A stretch of 64,000 bases of DNA from Neodontobutis hainanensis (lineage: Eukaryota; Chordata; Actinopteri; Gobiiformes; Odontobutidae): contig JALDNG010000714.1 in NCBI GenBank assembly GCA_024349245.1, positions 1-64,000 of the forward strand. The letters run 5' to 3'. The position numbers were made by a program, and so were the translations under genes. Position 1 is the stretch's first letter. Each line of letters opens with the position of its first letter. Of the stretch, positions 29,901 through 43,500 are shown in pieces. Under the pieces are notes generated by a model, which saw nothing but the letters and a program-made list of their open reading frames with translations, made no database searches and was not told where the DNA came from.

Positions 29901-32093
29901 ACGTAAAATCTTAATATTTTTAATCTCAGAATATATAATTCGAATCTCGTGATTTCAAAAACAGTATTTTAACCACAATTTAATTTATTATTAATACATT
30001 ATTGTAAATTTTATTTTGAAACTTTAAGAATCTTAATAATATCCTTTTTTTAAATGATAAAACTCAAAACTTATGTCATGCGCATTTTTATAAATTTTCT
30101 TTTGAAAATTTAAAAATGAAAAGATAGCAAATAACTATGAATTAATAATAATTAGTTTAAGGTGTAAAATTGTTATTAAAAAATAATAAGGAAAATAATT
30201 ACTTATTTTAAACAAGTAAAGATCCATCAAAAATTCATTATCATTAGCTATAGTGGAAATTTATCTTGTATGAAGTTAATATTATAATTTGATCAATAAA
30301 TTTTTAAAATTCATTATATTATCAATTTAATCAAATAATAGATGATTAGATTTAATCACAATATATGAAATAATTATATTTATAACTGAATTTATATATG
30401 TTAATTTTTAATATTATAAATTTAATTTTGGATTGCCTTATATTTCATCTCTCCATTTTAGGAGTTTTAAAATGGTCAAAAATAACTCGCATACAATATT
30501 TTCAACATAAGTGTTTAAACTCAAAAATATTTCAACATTGTATGTATTAAGATCGTTTATTGTATTAGAATGCAATATTTAAAACAAAATTAAGAAAATT
30601 AATTTCAATTTCAAAAAACAAATGAAAGAGAAAATCAGTTAAAGTTATAAGAATATTTTTATAAAGTTAATTTTAATATATTTATAATTAACCTAGTTAT
30701 TAATAAATAAATAAAATGTACATACAATCATTAAAAATAGGGTTATTACATCTCAATTTATTTCCTCTTATTTTATGAATATTTTGTCATTCTTCAACTT
30801 TTTATTAGTTTTAGCTTTTTCAAAAAATTTGTTTTTATAAATTTCAAATGTATAAAAACTTTTTTTAATTTCATAAATACAATTGTAAGTATCTAATATT
30901 TAATCATAAAAATAATGAAAATATTAATTATTGTATGTTTGACTAACATATAAATGATAAAATTTGATATTATGATGTAATAAAGATTCTATATGATTTA
31001 ATATTATAATTTGAATATGAATAATATGTTTGTGTTTTTATCTAACAAATAGTGTTTGTTGATTAATTCAATGATATGTTTGAAAATGAAAAAATAATTT
31101 GAGGTCAAAGTAATAAATTATATTTATATGAAATATTTTAAGTGATTTTTTGACAGAATAAAAAATAAAATAAACTATTAATACGGTAGTAATTTTTATA
31201 TCTTTTATTAAATTATAATTATTTAACATAAAAATGAAGATTAGACAGTATATTTTTGTGTTTATAAGATTTATATTACGTTAATAAATATTTATATAAT
31301 TTTAAAAAATATATAATATTTTAAATCCTTTTAAATATATTTATACTTTTTTGAATCAATATTAATTTATTTGATTATGAAATAATTCCATACTTATATT
31401 TAAAATAAAAGGTTGATTGATATTTTATATAAATTATAAATTAATGCTCTCGACAGTTTTTAGAAATGTTTGAATCTTAAAATATTTCTATTTCATAATT
31501 AATTGCTTAGCTTTTCAAAAAAATTTTATCGTTGATTTTACCTTATCTATAATAACTAAAAAATAATTATACAAAAATGGTTTAAATACGACATAAATCA
31601 ATAATAAGGTCATTTCTTAGCCCTATTTATGAGCTTAAAATCTCTATTCATTATACCATGGCATAATTGACTATGATCAGTGAATCATGAGATGTTTGAG
31701 TTTAATTAAAATATAACTGTACAAAATAACCGCAAAGTAAATTTTTATGAGTTATCATAGCTTACGAAATATTTTGAATTGAAGAGGTTTAAATGACATA
31801 AATAATATCTGACTTAATATTTACTTAAAACATATATGGCAATATATAAAATAATTTTAAGATTATAAATTGAAATATTTTGTATATAAATCAGTTTTTT
31901 AAAATTATTTTAATTCAAAGTGGCTTTAAGAGATAATAAAATTAATTCATTGTGTAAATTTATCAGATATAAATGATTTTAAAAAGTGATCAATTTAGGT
32001 ATTAAAATAGTTATTATATAATTAACATTTCATCTTTGTTTTAAATATCTAAATGTGAAATTAATAATGAAATATATTTATATATAAATACAT

Positions 32094-32158
32094 TGTGATA
32101 AATGTATCTTCATGGTTTATTCTTATGATATTCAATAGATCATAAGAAATTTATCACA
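32094..32158. repeat. Nested inverted repeat / hairpin
   Basis: An outer 10-bp stem pairs 32094-32103 (TGTGATAAAT) with 32149-32158 (ATTTATCACA). An inner 10-bp stem pairs 32120-32129 (TTCTTATGAT) with 32139-32148 (ATCATAAGAA) around a 9-nt loop. On the 3' side the two arms are contiguous, giving 20 paired bases, with a 16-nt bulge on the 5' side. Long stems arise often by chance in such AT-rich DNA, so no function is assigned. Confidence 0.5.
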
Positions 32159-32586
32159 TTTTTAATTTCAATTTTATATAAAATTTTAATCTTATAAAAA
32201 CTATTAATTTTCGAAAATAGAAATTTAAAAAGATTCGTTTTTTATATTAGATTTATATACATTTTTAAGAATCAATTAGAGAATATATAACCATCATTTA
32301 GATATATTAAAATATATGAGGTTATCATTTATATTTTTAAAAATTTCAATATTCGTGTTTACAAAATAAATAAGTATTGATAATAGTATTTTTTCCGAAA
32401 TTGAATTTAATGATGCAAATAAGAACTTTTTTTGTGATAATTATATAAATCCTAATTATACAAATATTTTTTGATTCTGAAGTAAAAGTTGAAATATAAT
32501 ATATTATTTTATGATGTATATTTATGATATAAATTATAAAATGAATCATATCAGCTCAAATAATAGATGAAAGTTCATATGCATCA

Positions 32587-32602
32587 ATATATATATATAT
32601 AT
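32587..32602. repeat. AT dinucleotide microsatellite
   Basis: This is an uninterrupted alternating A/T run of about eight units, one of the longest I noticed in the window. Confidence 0.6.
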
Positions 32603-35600
32603 TTAACCAAGATAATTGCTAAAAATCTACGTTTCCACCACAAATAGTTACCTCTGATGATTTATTAATTTATTTACATTGTAACTTATATGAATGAAAA
32701 AGATATGATTCTCTGATGTAAGAAAAATGTTGAGAAAATAAATAGATTTTATAATTTTTCTTTAGAATATCATTTTATTCACTTTAATGATTAAATAAAT
32801 GAACAGAATATAATATATGTTAAGACTAAAACATAAATAAAATTACAATTTATTAATTATTTTTATTGATACCCTATTTTTTCATAAAAACTCAGGATTT
32901 ATTCCATTTTAAAATGCAATAAATGTGAAAAAAACAAATATTGTTTTTAATGACAAAAAATTGATCAATTATCAACATAAAAAAAGTTAATTAGTGAAAT
33001 TTTTTATCAAAAATATACAATCAAATAAGAAAAGATTATTCATTTATTTTTTATCTTCTTTATAAATGAGTTGCATCATGATAGATTCTTATCATTTATT
33101 AATATTATTTTAAATGAAACATATTTTTTAAGAGATAAACGTAAAATAATTCATAATTGATTTTCATATAATAATCCCTAGTTTTATTCTATTTCAAGAA
33201 ATATATTATTAATTTAGTAACTGTGTTAAGATCATTTACTGTTGATGTAGGATTTAAATGAAATAATTATTATCTAATTAATTTAAAAATCCATTCAGTA
33301 TGTAATTTATTTTAAATAATTTATTTATGATTAAAAACCCAATTTTAGATTCAAATAAAAATATTTTGAATAAATTAATTCAATATAATTTATGGAAGAT
33401 ATATAATATAGTATTTATTATTTTTAGATTTAAATGAACAGTCAATATTTAAAACTAATTGAATGTTTAAATGTGATAAAATAATTAAATTATAAATACT
33501 GATGTTTAAATACAAATATTATTTATATTCATTAACTTTATTTTTTGAATTATATCATTTAATTTTTGATATTATTTTTATTTATGAATTTTAAGTTATA
33601 CTCTATAAATTATTATCACATCTTATTTTTAATTCTTAAATAATTATACTTCAATTCTTAATAACGAGCGAAAATTTATATAAATAGGAAAAAATTTTAT
33701 AAATCGAGGTAAAACTAAATATGGGATAAAATTTATTTAAAAAATGTATCAAATCAATTTTTCGAAATTTTAACAATACAATTACAAATGAAAATTTAGA
33801 TACGAGCATATGCGAGTTCAATATATCAACTGTATAAGCGCCCCTGCATTTTTAAATGTTCTCAAATAATTCTATTACATACCCCCATTTGATAAGTTTG
33901 GTGACGAATTTGAATGTATTCATATTGCTAAAATTTCTGAAAAATTTATTATTATACTTATCAAGTCTTTTCAAATTTACTATAAACTTCCTGCTATCTC
34001 ATTCATAAAGATAGGTGACGCCAAAACTAGATATGTTAAAATTTCAATCGGACCATCTAACATCTCTTCGAATCAAGATAGGGATACTCGCTAGGATAGA
34101 ATAAATTCTTTAACGCATAGTAATTATTTTCCTACATATTTATTTTATCATAATATTTATTAAAATTATTTAGAGATAAAGATATATATACTTTTAACTT
34201 ATCCAATATAATTAATATTTCGCATTCAGATGTTAAGGATGTCTCTGATGAGACAATTCCAGGTCATTTGACCCACAACATAATTGCCTTGAAGACATAA
34301 CCATTGATGATTTAAAATGTGATAATATTCAGAATTATAAATTATTAGTGATGCCAAAATTAAAAGTTTCAAATATGTAAATTGTTGTTCCATTCAGATG
34401 GATCTCTTGTAAAAGTGTCATCACAGTTTATCTCTGATCGATTAAACATACTTTCCTACAATCCAGTTGCCTTCTGTATATTAATCGTTTCAATGGAATT
34501 TTTATAATAAAATTGAAACACGTTTTTAAATATTTCACATAAAACAAATCGTAATGTTATAAAGTGTATGTTTTTGAACTTCATATAGTGAATATATCAT
34601 TTGAAAAAGTTTTCTATAATCTCTACAGCAGCATTGAGAGATACATTCAACCCATCCTGTGAAAAGATAAGCACACCTTAAAAGATATCTTCAAATTTTA
34701 GTCGAATGAATAGTGTCCAATAATATCTATTTAGAACTGTTCCAACTAGGTCTGCAAGATGTATGATAAGTAGTTTTTTCTTTATTATTCTGTATTGTAT
34801 TCGCCATTCGAGTTTATTTTCAACATTTTAAGAAACTATGAACTTCTATATTCTTCTATCATAAAAATATTTTTAATTAAACTCTTTGTCTTCTATCCTT
34901 CCTTTAATTCTCTGTTAAAATTTTAAATGTTGAAGTGATTAGATTTTTCTTTTACCTTGTGCAATGAATTAATTTAGCAATTAACTTTGACAATAAATAT
35001 AATCTTATTTTATTAACGATTACTTTGGCATGAATTATCAAGTTCATATGCATAAAAGTGTCACTTCATTCTTCTGTATTTTAACTGAGATCGATATAAT
35101 TTATAAACTATTTATAGTTAATCATCAGGCGCATAACTCTGTCAATGATTAACTATGTTATGAATGTAAGATGAATAAATGAACGTCTATTGTAGTCTTT
35201 AAATCTGTTATCTTGCCTCCAAAATGATTAACATCAATGTCTTATCTTCCTAAAATAACTCTCTTTATTTTTAATAAAACTAATCATCGAAGTTTTTGAT
35301 GCTTTTTTATCAATGATAATTTGTTTATTTATTTAGAAATATGAACTTATTTATATGTTCTTTATTTCTTAGACAACAAAATAATGACAAATATATACTT
35401 CTTTTAGGTACTATATTTTATATCTGCCATATTTCATTTAAGAAGTATAAGTAGATTTTTTGCTCATTATCATTCTCCCAGTCGTAAATTGAAGTTCTTA
35501 TTGGGCAATCAAATGTATCAGTTTGAAATATATTTTGACTATCTTAGTGTAAATTAACAAAAAACTTATTTTAAATGTTATGCAATAATCTATTTGAATC

Positions 35601-35723
35601 CTCATAATGATGTTATTGTTAAATCTAAAAAAAGTTGATTTTAATGTCAGTTGAAATATAAGGGTCAATATAAGAGAAATAAATATTTGGCGAACCATTA
35701 TATCAGTTCACATGATCTGAGAT

Positions 35724-35795
35724 ATTTGTATTGCAGCCAACGTTGATGTTATCTTCGCATTGGAAATTTTATCGATTCTATTCCGACAAAGTTGA
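35724..35795 (+). pseudogene. Possible protease-region relic of the retroelement
   Basis: A 23-codon open stretch contains NVDVIF followed by EILSILF. It resembles the 'VD(I/L)LIGAD..(F/Y)..IL' segment that follows the aspartic protease in BEL/Pao Pol. It lies about 1.5 kb upstream of the better-preserved RT/RNase H junction, which is the expected order and roughly the expected spacing. The resemblance is short, so it supports the family call only together with the downstream part. Confidence 0.4.
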
Positions 35796-37141
35796 ATTAT
35801 ATTATTTATCGATAACAAAACATAGATATATGCATTTTTGATATCACAATTTTAACATATTTTTCTATCTAGTTTATAATCTTAATCCATAAGTATTTTG
35901 AATGAATCATTCAAATTAATAAGATATTAATCAAAACATTAAGTAAAGACATCAACGTCATCTCAGTAAAAATCGAAATTTCAATTATTCATGAAAAGTG
36001 CATTAAATGTCTATACATGTGGATAACGCGTTTGATATTAATACATATATTATCCAAATTCATAAATGTAATTTCGAGAATAAATCGAAAATAATTATTT
36101 ATTAATATCTAATTCGCATATTTCGACATAAGATAAATTTGAAATTTACATCCTGAAAAAGAATATACTTACATCCTATTAAGATATCAATGATTTCATC
36201 AAAGCAAGAAATACTACATATCACATTTTGACACTTTATTTATACCTTTTATATTTTCTAAAAGATTTGATCCATCATATATGAGAAATAGTGTTACTAG
36301 GACCGCTAGTTAATATTAATTTGGCATATAATTCTTTAAAGAGTTTCAAATTAATGTTGATCTTAGTAAGACAGATATGCTTAATAAAAATCAAAATATC
36401 CCATTAATGCAGAGTTTATTTATATTTTGTGTTTTTTATCATAAATTGCAAAATATTACATTAGGTCTAAATATAATCAGAAAAAATTCTTTATTAATTT
36501 CATAAGCTCTTTAAAATCTTCTATTTTTATTGAAAAATTTAATTGTTCTTATATCTCTGAAAATTATTTCAACCGACGATCAATCTTATGCTTTATTTTT
36601 TAAGATGACTCGATTTGACACGATAACAGAGATACAGGCGTGTTAATCAAATAAAGAAAAAATATTCGCCAGTAACATCAATCTAAATAATATTCATAAA
36701 AAGTTGTCAATTTTTATCTTTCTAACGTATAATTTAATATTACTTTATATCAACTTAAAATTATTTTATTATTTTCAAAAAAGTGAACTGAAATAACAGA
36801 TATTATAACTGTAATTATGTATTATTAATCAATAAATTTTAATCACAACTAAAAACTCATATCTATCCATTAACCGACGAGCTGATTGCTATCTATCTGA
36901 CGTTGAGATATAGTTATTTATATTTATATTTAATGAATTTTCGTTATCTATCGAAACTTCTTCAACAACTAGTAATGTTAATCGTTGAGCTCGAATAATT
37001 TATATTTTTCTCTCCTCAGTCTTCCTTCATAACGATTGTTGAGATAATAATGCTTTAAAAGATTTCGGCTTCTGTCTTTAAAATCTTTTAACATTTTCAA
37101 TATATTTTGTATGTTTCATCGCGAGGTAGTTATTTTTAAAG

Positions 37142-37477
37142 GATTCGATCATCACGCTATCATCCTTATGTGCATGAGTTAAAAATCTATTTAGCGTTCA
37201 TCACAAAAGCATTATTTTTGAGTATCAAAGATATCAGTTTACATTTAATCATTTATGTTACAACTTAGCGTGGTAGTTATGGCTATCTGTCTTGATAAGC
37301 GTCATGAAAGGCATAAGATGGATGAATACCTTCTCGCCGTCAAAGATATTGATTCCAAAAAAATCAAACAAAAAAAGATTAGAACTGCTTGGAGAAGTCT
37401 ATGATCCTATTTTATACTTGATGTATATCTCCTCTAAAAGGTTGGTAAAACATGCTTCGATATTTCACGTATATTAG
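37142..37477 (+). pseudogene. RT to peptidase-A17 junction of a BEL/Pao-like Pol, degraded
   Basis: The 62-codon frame at 37292-37477 contains GIRW, then KKSNKKRLELLGEVYDPI and YL further on. This is the recognisable BEL/Pao pattern in which a 'LG(I/L)xW' segment is followed by 'TKRxxLSxxxxxxDPLGxLSP'. The usual glycine after DP(L/I) and the SP pair have been lost. About 150 nt upstream a DSIITLSS stretch (from 37142) lies where the RT active-site region and its downstream segment would be, but the catalytic aspartate pair is not intact. A second open frame overlaps (DKRHERHKMDEYLLAVKDID, from about 37296). I regard it as a shadow or frameshift product. Confidence 0.6.
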
Positions 37478-37665
37478 CTGATTCCATATCAGATGCGATC
37501 GAATGCTTTGGTTACATAAATTTCTATGAATGTCTATTTTTCGATCCTACGAAAAGAGCTCGTTCATATCATTTTTACCTCAGTTAAACCCATGCTTTTT
37601 ATATTAGAAGCTTCATATTATCACACTGCTGTCAGAAAGTAAACTATACATAATAAATAATAATA
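37478..37665 (+). pseudogene. RNase H-like relic of the BEL/Pao-like element
   Basis: Directly after the A17-like segment one frame gives SDAIECFGYINFY, similar to the 'DAS..A(Y/F)G...Y' start of the BEL/Pao RNase H. Shortly after, another frame gives QLNPCF and then KLHIITLLSESKLY, similar to the 'L.P....IPRLEL.AALL...L' stretch. At least one frameshift and one stop separate them. Coding-like composition ends near 37665, before the integrase would begin. Confidence 0.45.
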
Positions 37666-37750
37666 ATCTACGATGATAAACTAATATTTATATCTTTGCT
37701 GTTAGGGGCCTACGCATTTCAGATTTTCCTTGAATTTTCCGATTCCTTTA

Positions 37751-40550
37751 ATTTAAAGAAATAAATGTAATAGGTTTAATTTTAAAATTAAAATTTCTCT
37801 TTTATTTACATATTTGAAAATATTTGTTTAAATCACACTCTAATTTGTGAAATATTTTAAATTTATCGTTACAATTCATTTATATAACTCAATTTACTTT
37901 CGAATCAAAACCATTTATGGTTTAAAATATTTCTCTTATTGATGAAAAGTTATGTTATGTAAAATAACAAACTTCTATTTAATTTATATTTCTATGATTC
38001 TCTTATTAATGGAGGTTCAAAATTTTTAAAAATCTATTAAATGATATTTTAAAGAGAAAAAATAATTAGGCTGTGATTTAACCATATCTCTTTATCAATT
38101 TTTAAAATCTATAGTAATAATACGCTGATACTATAAATAGGATTTTATTAATTAAAAAATAGTTTTGAATATTTCAGATTAATGCAGAATAAATCAACCT
38201 TTTATTTTATACTTATGTGCATTTATCAAGAATTTTTCAAATAATACGTGTAAGATATTTTATTTGTTGAACAGATTTATATTTAACTAATAACAATATT
38301 TAATTGACAAATATTCATACATACATTAATAATAGCTAATTTAAATTTGTTTTGATATTAATATTTATTTTAAAAAATACAAAAAGATATAGTTCTCTTT
38401 ACTTAAATAACAAAATATACCTTAAAATGTTTTTATTTATGTATTCATGATATTCATTATAATAAATCAAATGTTGCGATGATTAAACATGGATAAAATG
38501 CAGATATAATAATATAATATGAATAATATATTTAATATATCAAAAGAAAATCTTCTAATATCATCATCAAAATATTAATTTTAATGATGATAAATATATT
38601 TATAAGAACAAAAAATCTCATGATATATTAATAAGGCTATTATAAATTCATCTTTCTATAAAATTTATGATATTATTCTAATGAAATTATTTTGAATAAA
38701 AATGTATAGAATATGATAAATTATAAAAAGGCTCTAAAAAATGAATCTTTGCAAGACAAATCGTCGACTAAGATATTACCTTCAACTATTTCGAATTAAA
38801 CAAGATATTTATTTGAAGAATATCTAATTATTTTACGATAAAATAGTTATTAAAAATTTAAATCAATAAACATAAATATAAAATATAAGATTCAAAGATA
38901 AACGCGCTAAATTTTCAAAAAGGACAGATTCTTAGTTTAATGATATTTAAATAAAAATAAACAATTTTTATATGTTGATATTAAATTAATTTCAAATTTA
39001 AGTTAAACTGTAAATATAATTTTTTTAATTATGGTGTTTATTTATTTTAATATCTATGAAAAATAAAGGGACTTTTTATGATCTTTTTAAAAAATTGATT
39101 TGATTCAATATGTTTAGATATTAACTTGATAGTATTTATACTTATTATAATCTCTATTCAAAAATTGTTTTTTACATGTTAAATATAAAAAGATTTTAAC
39201 ACATTCGCATATATGAAATTTATTTGAACAGTGATTCGTTTAATTATCTTGATATTAAAAAATTTTTGTTAACTTTCAACTACGTGGCATAATAACTGTT
39301 TATTTGGCACATTAAAAGATATCTTTGTAAATTTGATGCATTTTTATATGATTCATTTGATAATTAAAAAATGTTAGAAAATTTTTCATTTGAAATATTC
39401 TTAAATTAAATTCTTTAGTTATCTTTTAGTTTTATTTATAAATATATTTTTATGATGTTTTTCATATATAAATTTTTTATTGATATGTATTTCAGATAAA
39501 TAATTTAAAAATAAATATAAATAAATTCTTTCAAAATAAAATTTTTCATAAACATGAAAATTTAATTATGGATCATTTAATGTTATAAAATATAAATTTA
39601 TTTGTTATTAAAAACATTTCAAAATTAATTTTCAAATTAAATTTAATAAGATAAAGATGGCTGTTAATCTTGAAAATTGGAAATTATTTTGTTTATATAC
39701 TATAAAAAAATTGAATTATAAAATATGTGTCTTTATACATTCAAAAATATTCACAATAAATATTTTAGAAAACTAAATATGATGAGAATATTACAATTTA
39801 GTCTCATTTAAAATCGCGACATAAATATATTTAATCTTTGTATTTAGATTTTGCATAGTTTTTTGATTTTGAGGAAAAGATATTTCACATTATTTTGAAA
39901 TAATTACAAAATTGTGTGTAAAATGTACATAATAGATTTATCTTTGATATTACTCAGTAGACATTCAATAAATCATTTTATTTAACTTTGATACACAAAA
40001 TTATTTTTGAACTGTATGTTACTTGTATATTCCATTTTAAATTATCTTTTTTATAATATATAAATATATAGATAAATTTCATCTATGATATAATGAAAAA
40101 ATTTTAATTATGAAAATTGCAAAACTATTTATGAGTTTCATTCAAACTAAAAATATAATTTACAATCATTATAACATATTCAAATATAATATTCAATAAT
40201 AAATAATAAATAGTAATATTAACCCGTAAACATAAAATATGAATATAGCTTTTAAGTATGTTAATATGCGTTTGTAATTTGTCTTTGATCTGTTTATGTT
40301 TTAGAAGGCTATTTCCCATAATGAACTTTGCATCATTAAAAATATTTATTTAATTTTCAACGGTGTAGTTTTTAAACATTTATTCTAAGTACCACAGCAA
40401 AAATGCAAAAAATCTATTTTCATAAATTAAACAGTCAATTTAACAATATTAATTAAAAATTTATTTCTTTAACATTTAATTAAAATTTTAAATCTTTACA
40501 TATTACAGAATTTAAAAATTTTATTTTATTTCAATTTAGTTTTATTATTG
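37751..40550. other. AT-rich non-coding stretch right of the retroelement relic
   Basis: Background composition resumes. Open frames such as 40125-40319 on the minus strand look random. The counterpart in the other duplication unit would lie left of the window, so no comparison is possible. Nothing else is seen. Confidence 0.6.
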
Positions 40551-43500
40551 TTATTATGTCTTTACAAACATTTAAATATAATTAAAGATATTTTTTTATA
40601 ATTGACAGCATATATGTTTCAAAAATGATGCTTTTAATTATTTTTATTTTAATAAAATATATTATATGTATATATACATTTAGAATTATGCTAAAATTTA
40701 TAAATATATAATTCAGAAACATTTTAATTTACGAATTTATATTTAAAATGTACATACCTACATTTCGAAAATATTTTTTAAAATTAAGAATTCTCATATG
40801 TATATTATGTAAAATTTTTAAAAATTTTATCTACCATATTTCATTTAACGATTTAAATATGACCTTTAATTTAATGATCATGAAGCTTAATTCAACGATT
40901 CATAGTAAAGCAATTTATATCAATATGTTATTTTTATTAAATATCTCATGATTTATTATTAAATTTAAGGATAACTTAAATTGCAGCTGATTAAAAGTTA
41001 GTAAAATAAATATTTTGTTCACTTATTTTTTTGATTAAAAATATGATAGAATAAAAGATTACTCATACCATATATTTGTAAATGTATAATTAAAATATTT
41101 GAAACATTAAAAAAATTCTAATCATCAACATAGTATTAACTTTATTGTTATTTCAAAAAAACAATTATATACATCATTTTATCTTTTTGATATATTCATA
41201 TCGGAGAAAGATATTCTTAAAATAATACGTTATATATTTTATTTTATCTTCTATACAATTTAATAACATAAATACAAGGATTTTTAAGTGAAATTTTAGT
41301 TGATCTCTAAAATCTATCAGAAATTGATTTTATTTAAATATTAAACTATTAAAATTCATATTTTATTTAATTCAAGGATACATGATTTAATGTATAATTA
41401 AAAATCATTCTAATTTTATCAGATCATAATTGTTTTCTCTTTCATCATTAGTGTTAAATTCAATATTTTATCATTAATAGAAGCATATATATTGTGATAA
41501 AATTCTAATTTCATAAATATTTCATAAGCATTAACAATTTATCAGGTAAATAAAGTAATGTGTAAAATTAACTGTATATATTATTAAGAATAAAATGGAA
41601 TGATTATGTTTCAAGAATACAGCTTTTGATATAAAAATATTATTATTTAAAATAATTAAAATTTTCAATAATAAGTTATTTTTATCTCATTAAAACTTTT
41701 GATTCGATGTTGTTTGATCTTTATTAATTTTATTTGATAAAATGCCCAATTAGTTTAAATTATGGTAAAATATTCTTTATTTCATATAATTATGATTATA
41801 TAATTTTTTCAAAATGTACAAATTTATTGAATTTATATATTTCTTGATTGATTTGAAATTGTAAAAATATAAATAACTGGAATCACATTCTATTATATTT
41901 AAAAAATTTTCGATGATTAAATTTTGTTAATATATATGTATAAAACTCGTACGTTAAGTAATAAATATATTAAATCATGATTATCAATTATTATTAAATA
42001 TGTATAATAATATTAAATTTAATTTACAACAATCACGTCAATATAAAGCGATTGATGTTAAAAAATTTGATAAAATATGTTAAGTTGTATTTAAATATTT
42101 AAGATAAAACTTAAACGAGATTATACATGTATTAAAAGCATAAAATTTTAACTTAAATAATAACATTTAAAATACTATTTTATCACAAACTTTTTTAAAA
42201 TTGTATTTTTGAATTCAAAATATGTAATAAATATTTATATTAAACTAATTTGATTAAAATTAAAAAAACAGACTGAAATTCAATTAAATAAATCAAATAA
42301 TATCAAAATAGATAAGATAATAGCTAATCAACTTAGATTTGTGATATACTTAATGAAAAACTACATCGAAATAAAAAAATGCCAATATAAATTTTAAATT
42401 GAATTTATTTTATGAAAATAATCACATTATTTTTCAAATATCATTCAAAAAATAAGAATTTACATGCAGAAATATTTTAATTAACACATATGCAAATAAA
42501 CAATAATTTCATGTATAAATTAAATAGATGCACACTGGTTATTCTAAATTTTATTATTTATCAAAATAAATAACTTTTATCATTTTGTAACAATCAAACT
42601 ATAATTTATTACATTTATATCTATGATACTATAAGGTAAAATCATAACATGTAATCTGGAAGTTAATATCAAGTAGTATATAAAATTTTAAATTTCTTTA
42701 ATGAATCTTTTCTTTTGTCAATGAAAAGAATGATATATCATTTTGTTTTTTGATCAAATTGCTATTTTCACTGAATGTGTTTTCGATAAAATTATAATAT
42801 AAATTTAATTAAATTTTTCAATAATATAATCATTATTTTAAAAGGTTAAAAATATTTTTAACATACCTATTTAAAATAATAATCTGATTTTTAGATTGAA
42901 ATTATTAAGCTATCTTATGTTTAAAAAATAAAAGAATTGAGTAAAAATGTAAAATCTCATTTTGATATTTTTATTATGTATTTATTTACATTCATGAATC
43001 AAAAAATGAATAACGAGAATTGACAAAATTCCTATATTCTGCATGATAAAACATTTTTAATTTAAATGATATATGAAAGTGATTTATATTTTAATAGTTC
43101 ATAAATGCTTGACATATTTAATTTATAATTTAAAAATATCATAAATGAAAAAACAACATTACAAATTAATTTTATATTTAAATCATCAACATTATTTTTA
43201 AATTTATTGATGTTAATATTTTGTTATTTAATATAATTATGAACTGTAAGAGAATATATAAATATTTTAGAGTAAATATTTAAACGATATCAAACCAGAC
43301 TAAGGCAATATTCTATGTATTTTAAAATAAATTTTCGTATGGTTAGGTTTGTTAATCGTTTCAATAATATCTAAACATCAGAAGAAAAATTAATAATGTA
43401 TGATTAATGAACATTAAATATCAAACTAAATATATTTTTATACAATTTAGAAATCAAATGGTTTCAATATAATATTGTTTATTTATTTTGAATTCGATTT

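Larger units (their letters stand above)
21451..33660. other. AT-rich non-coding stretch between copy A and the retroelement relic
   Basis: No gene is supportable. The part up to about 24.75 kb is collinear with 60.7-64 kb (anchors 21705/60992, 23481/62740 and 24633/63877). Beyond that its partner lies outside the window. Apart from an AT dinucleotide run and a nested inverted repeat near 32.1 kb, I see only A/T-rich DNA with short random open frames, such as 32346-32549 on the minus strand. Confidence 0.65.
33800..37700 (+). mobile_element. Decayed BEL/Pao-like LTR retrotransposon remnant (pol relic, 3' end missing)
   Basis: This island has about 30% G+C, twice the background. On the plus strand it holds a chain of coding-like open stretches that end in stops and restart in another frame: 33870-34094, 34175-34300, 34288-34380, 34388-34507, 34555-34662, 34724-34831, 35054-35152, 35338-35454, 35453-35557, 35724-35795, 36332-36505, 36650-36796, 36842-37042 (two internal stops) and 37292-37477. 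Such chaining indicates an old, indel-riddled coding sequence. The identification rests on the 37.3-37.65 kb part, which matches the connection between reverse transcriptase/peptidase A17 and RNase H of BEL/Pao elements. The order would be gag and protease upstream, then RT, then RNase H. No integrase and no clear LTR pair are visible, and the right edge falls back abruptly to AT-rich DNA. It is non-functional. Confidence 0.6.

Noticed and set aside
35453..35640. FLYWCH-like zinc finger, suggesting a Mutator-like transposon
   Set aside because: A cysteine after an aromatic pair and a spacing reminiscent of FLYWCH caught my eye. The HxH end is not convincing, and the downstream BEL/Pao pattern explains the region better.
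35498..35698. 66-codon minus-strand open frame
   Set aside because: Antisense to plus-strand coding relics of the retroelement, with no recognisable features of its own.
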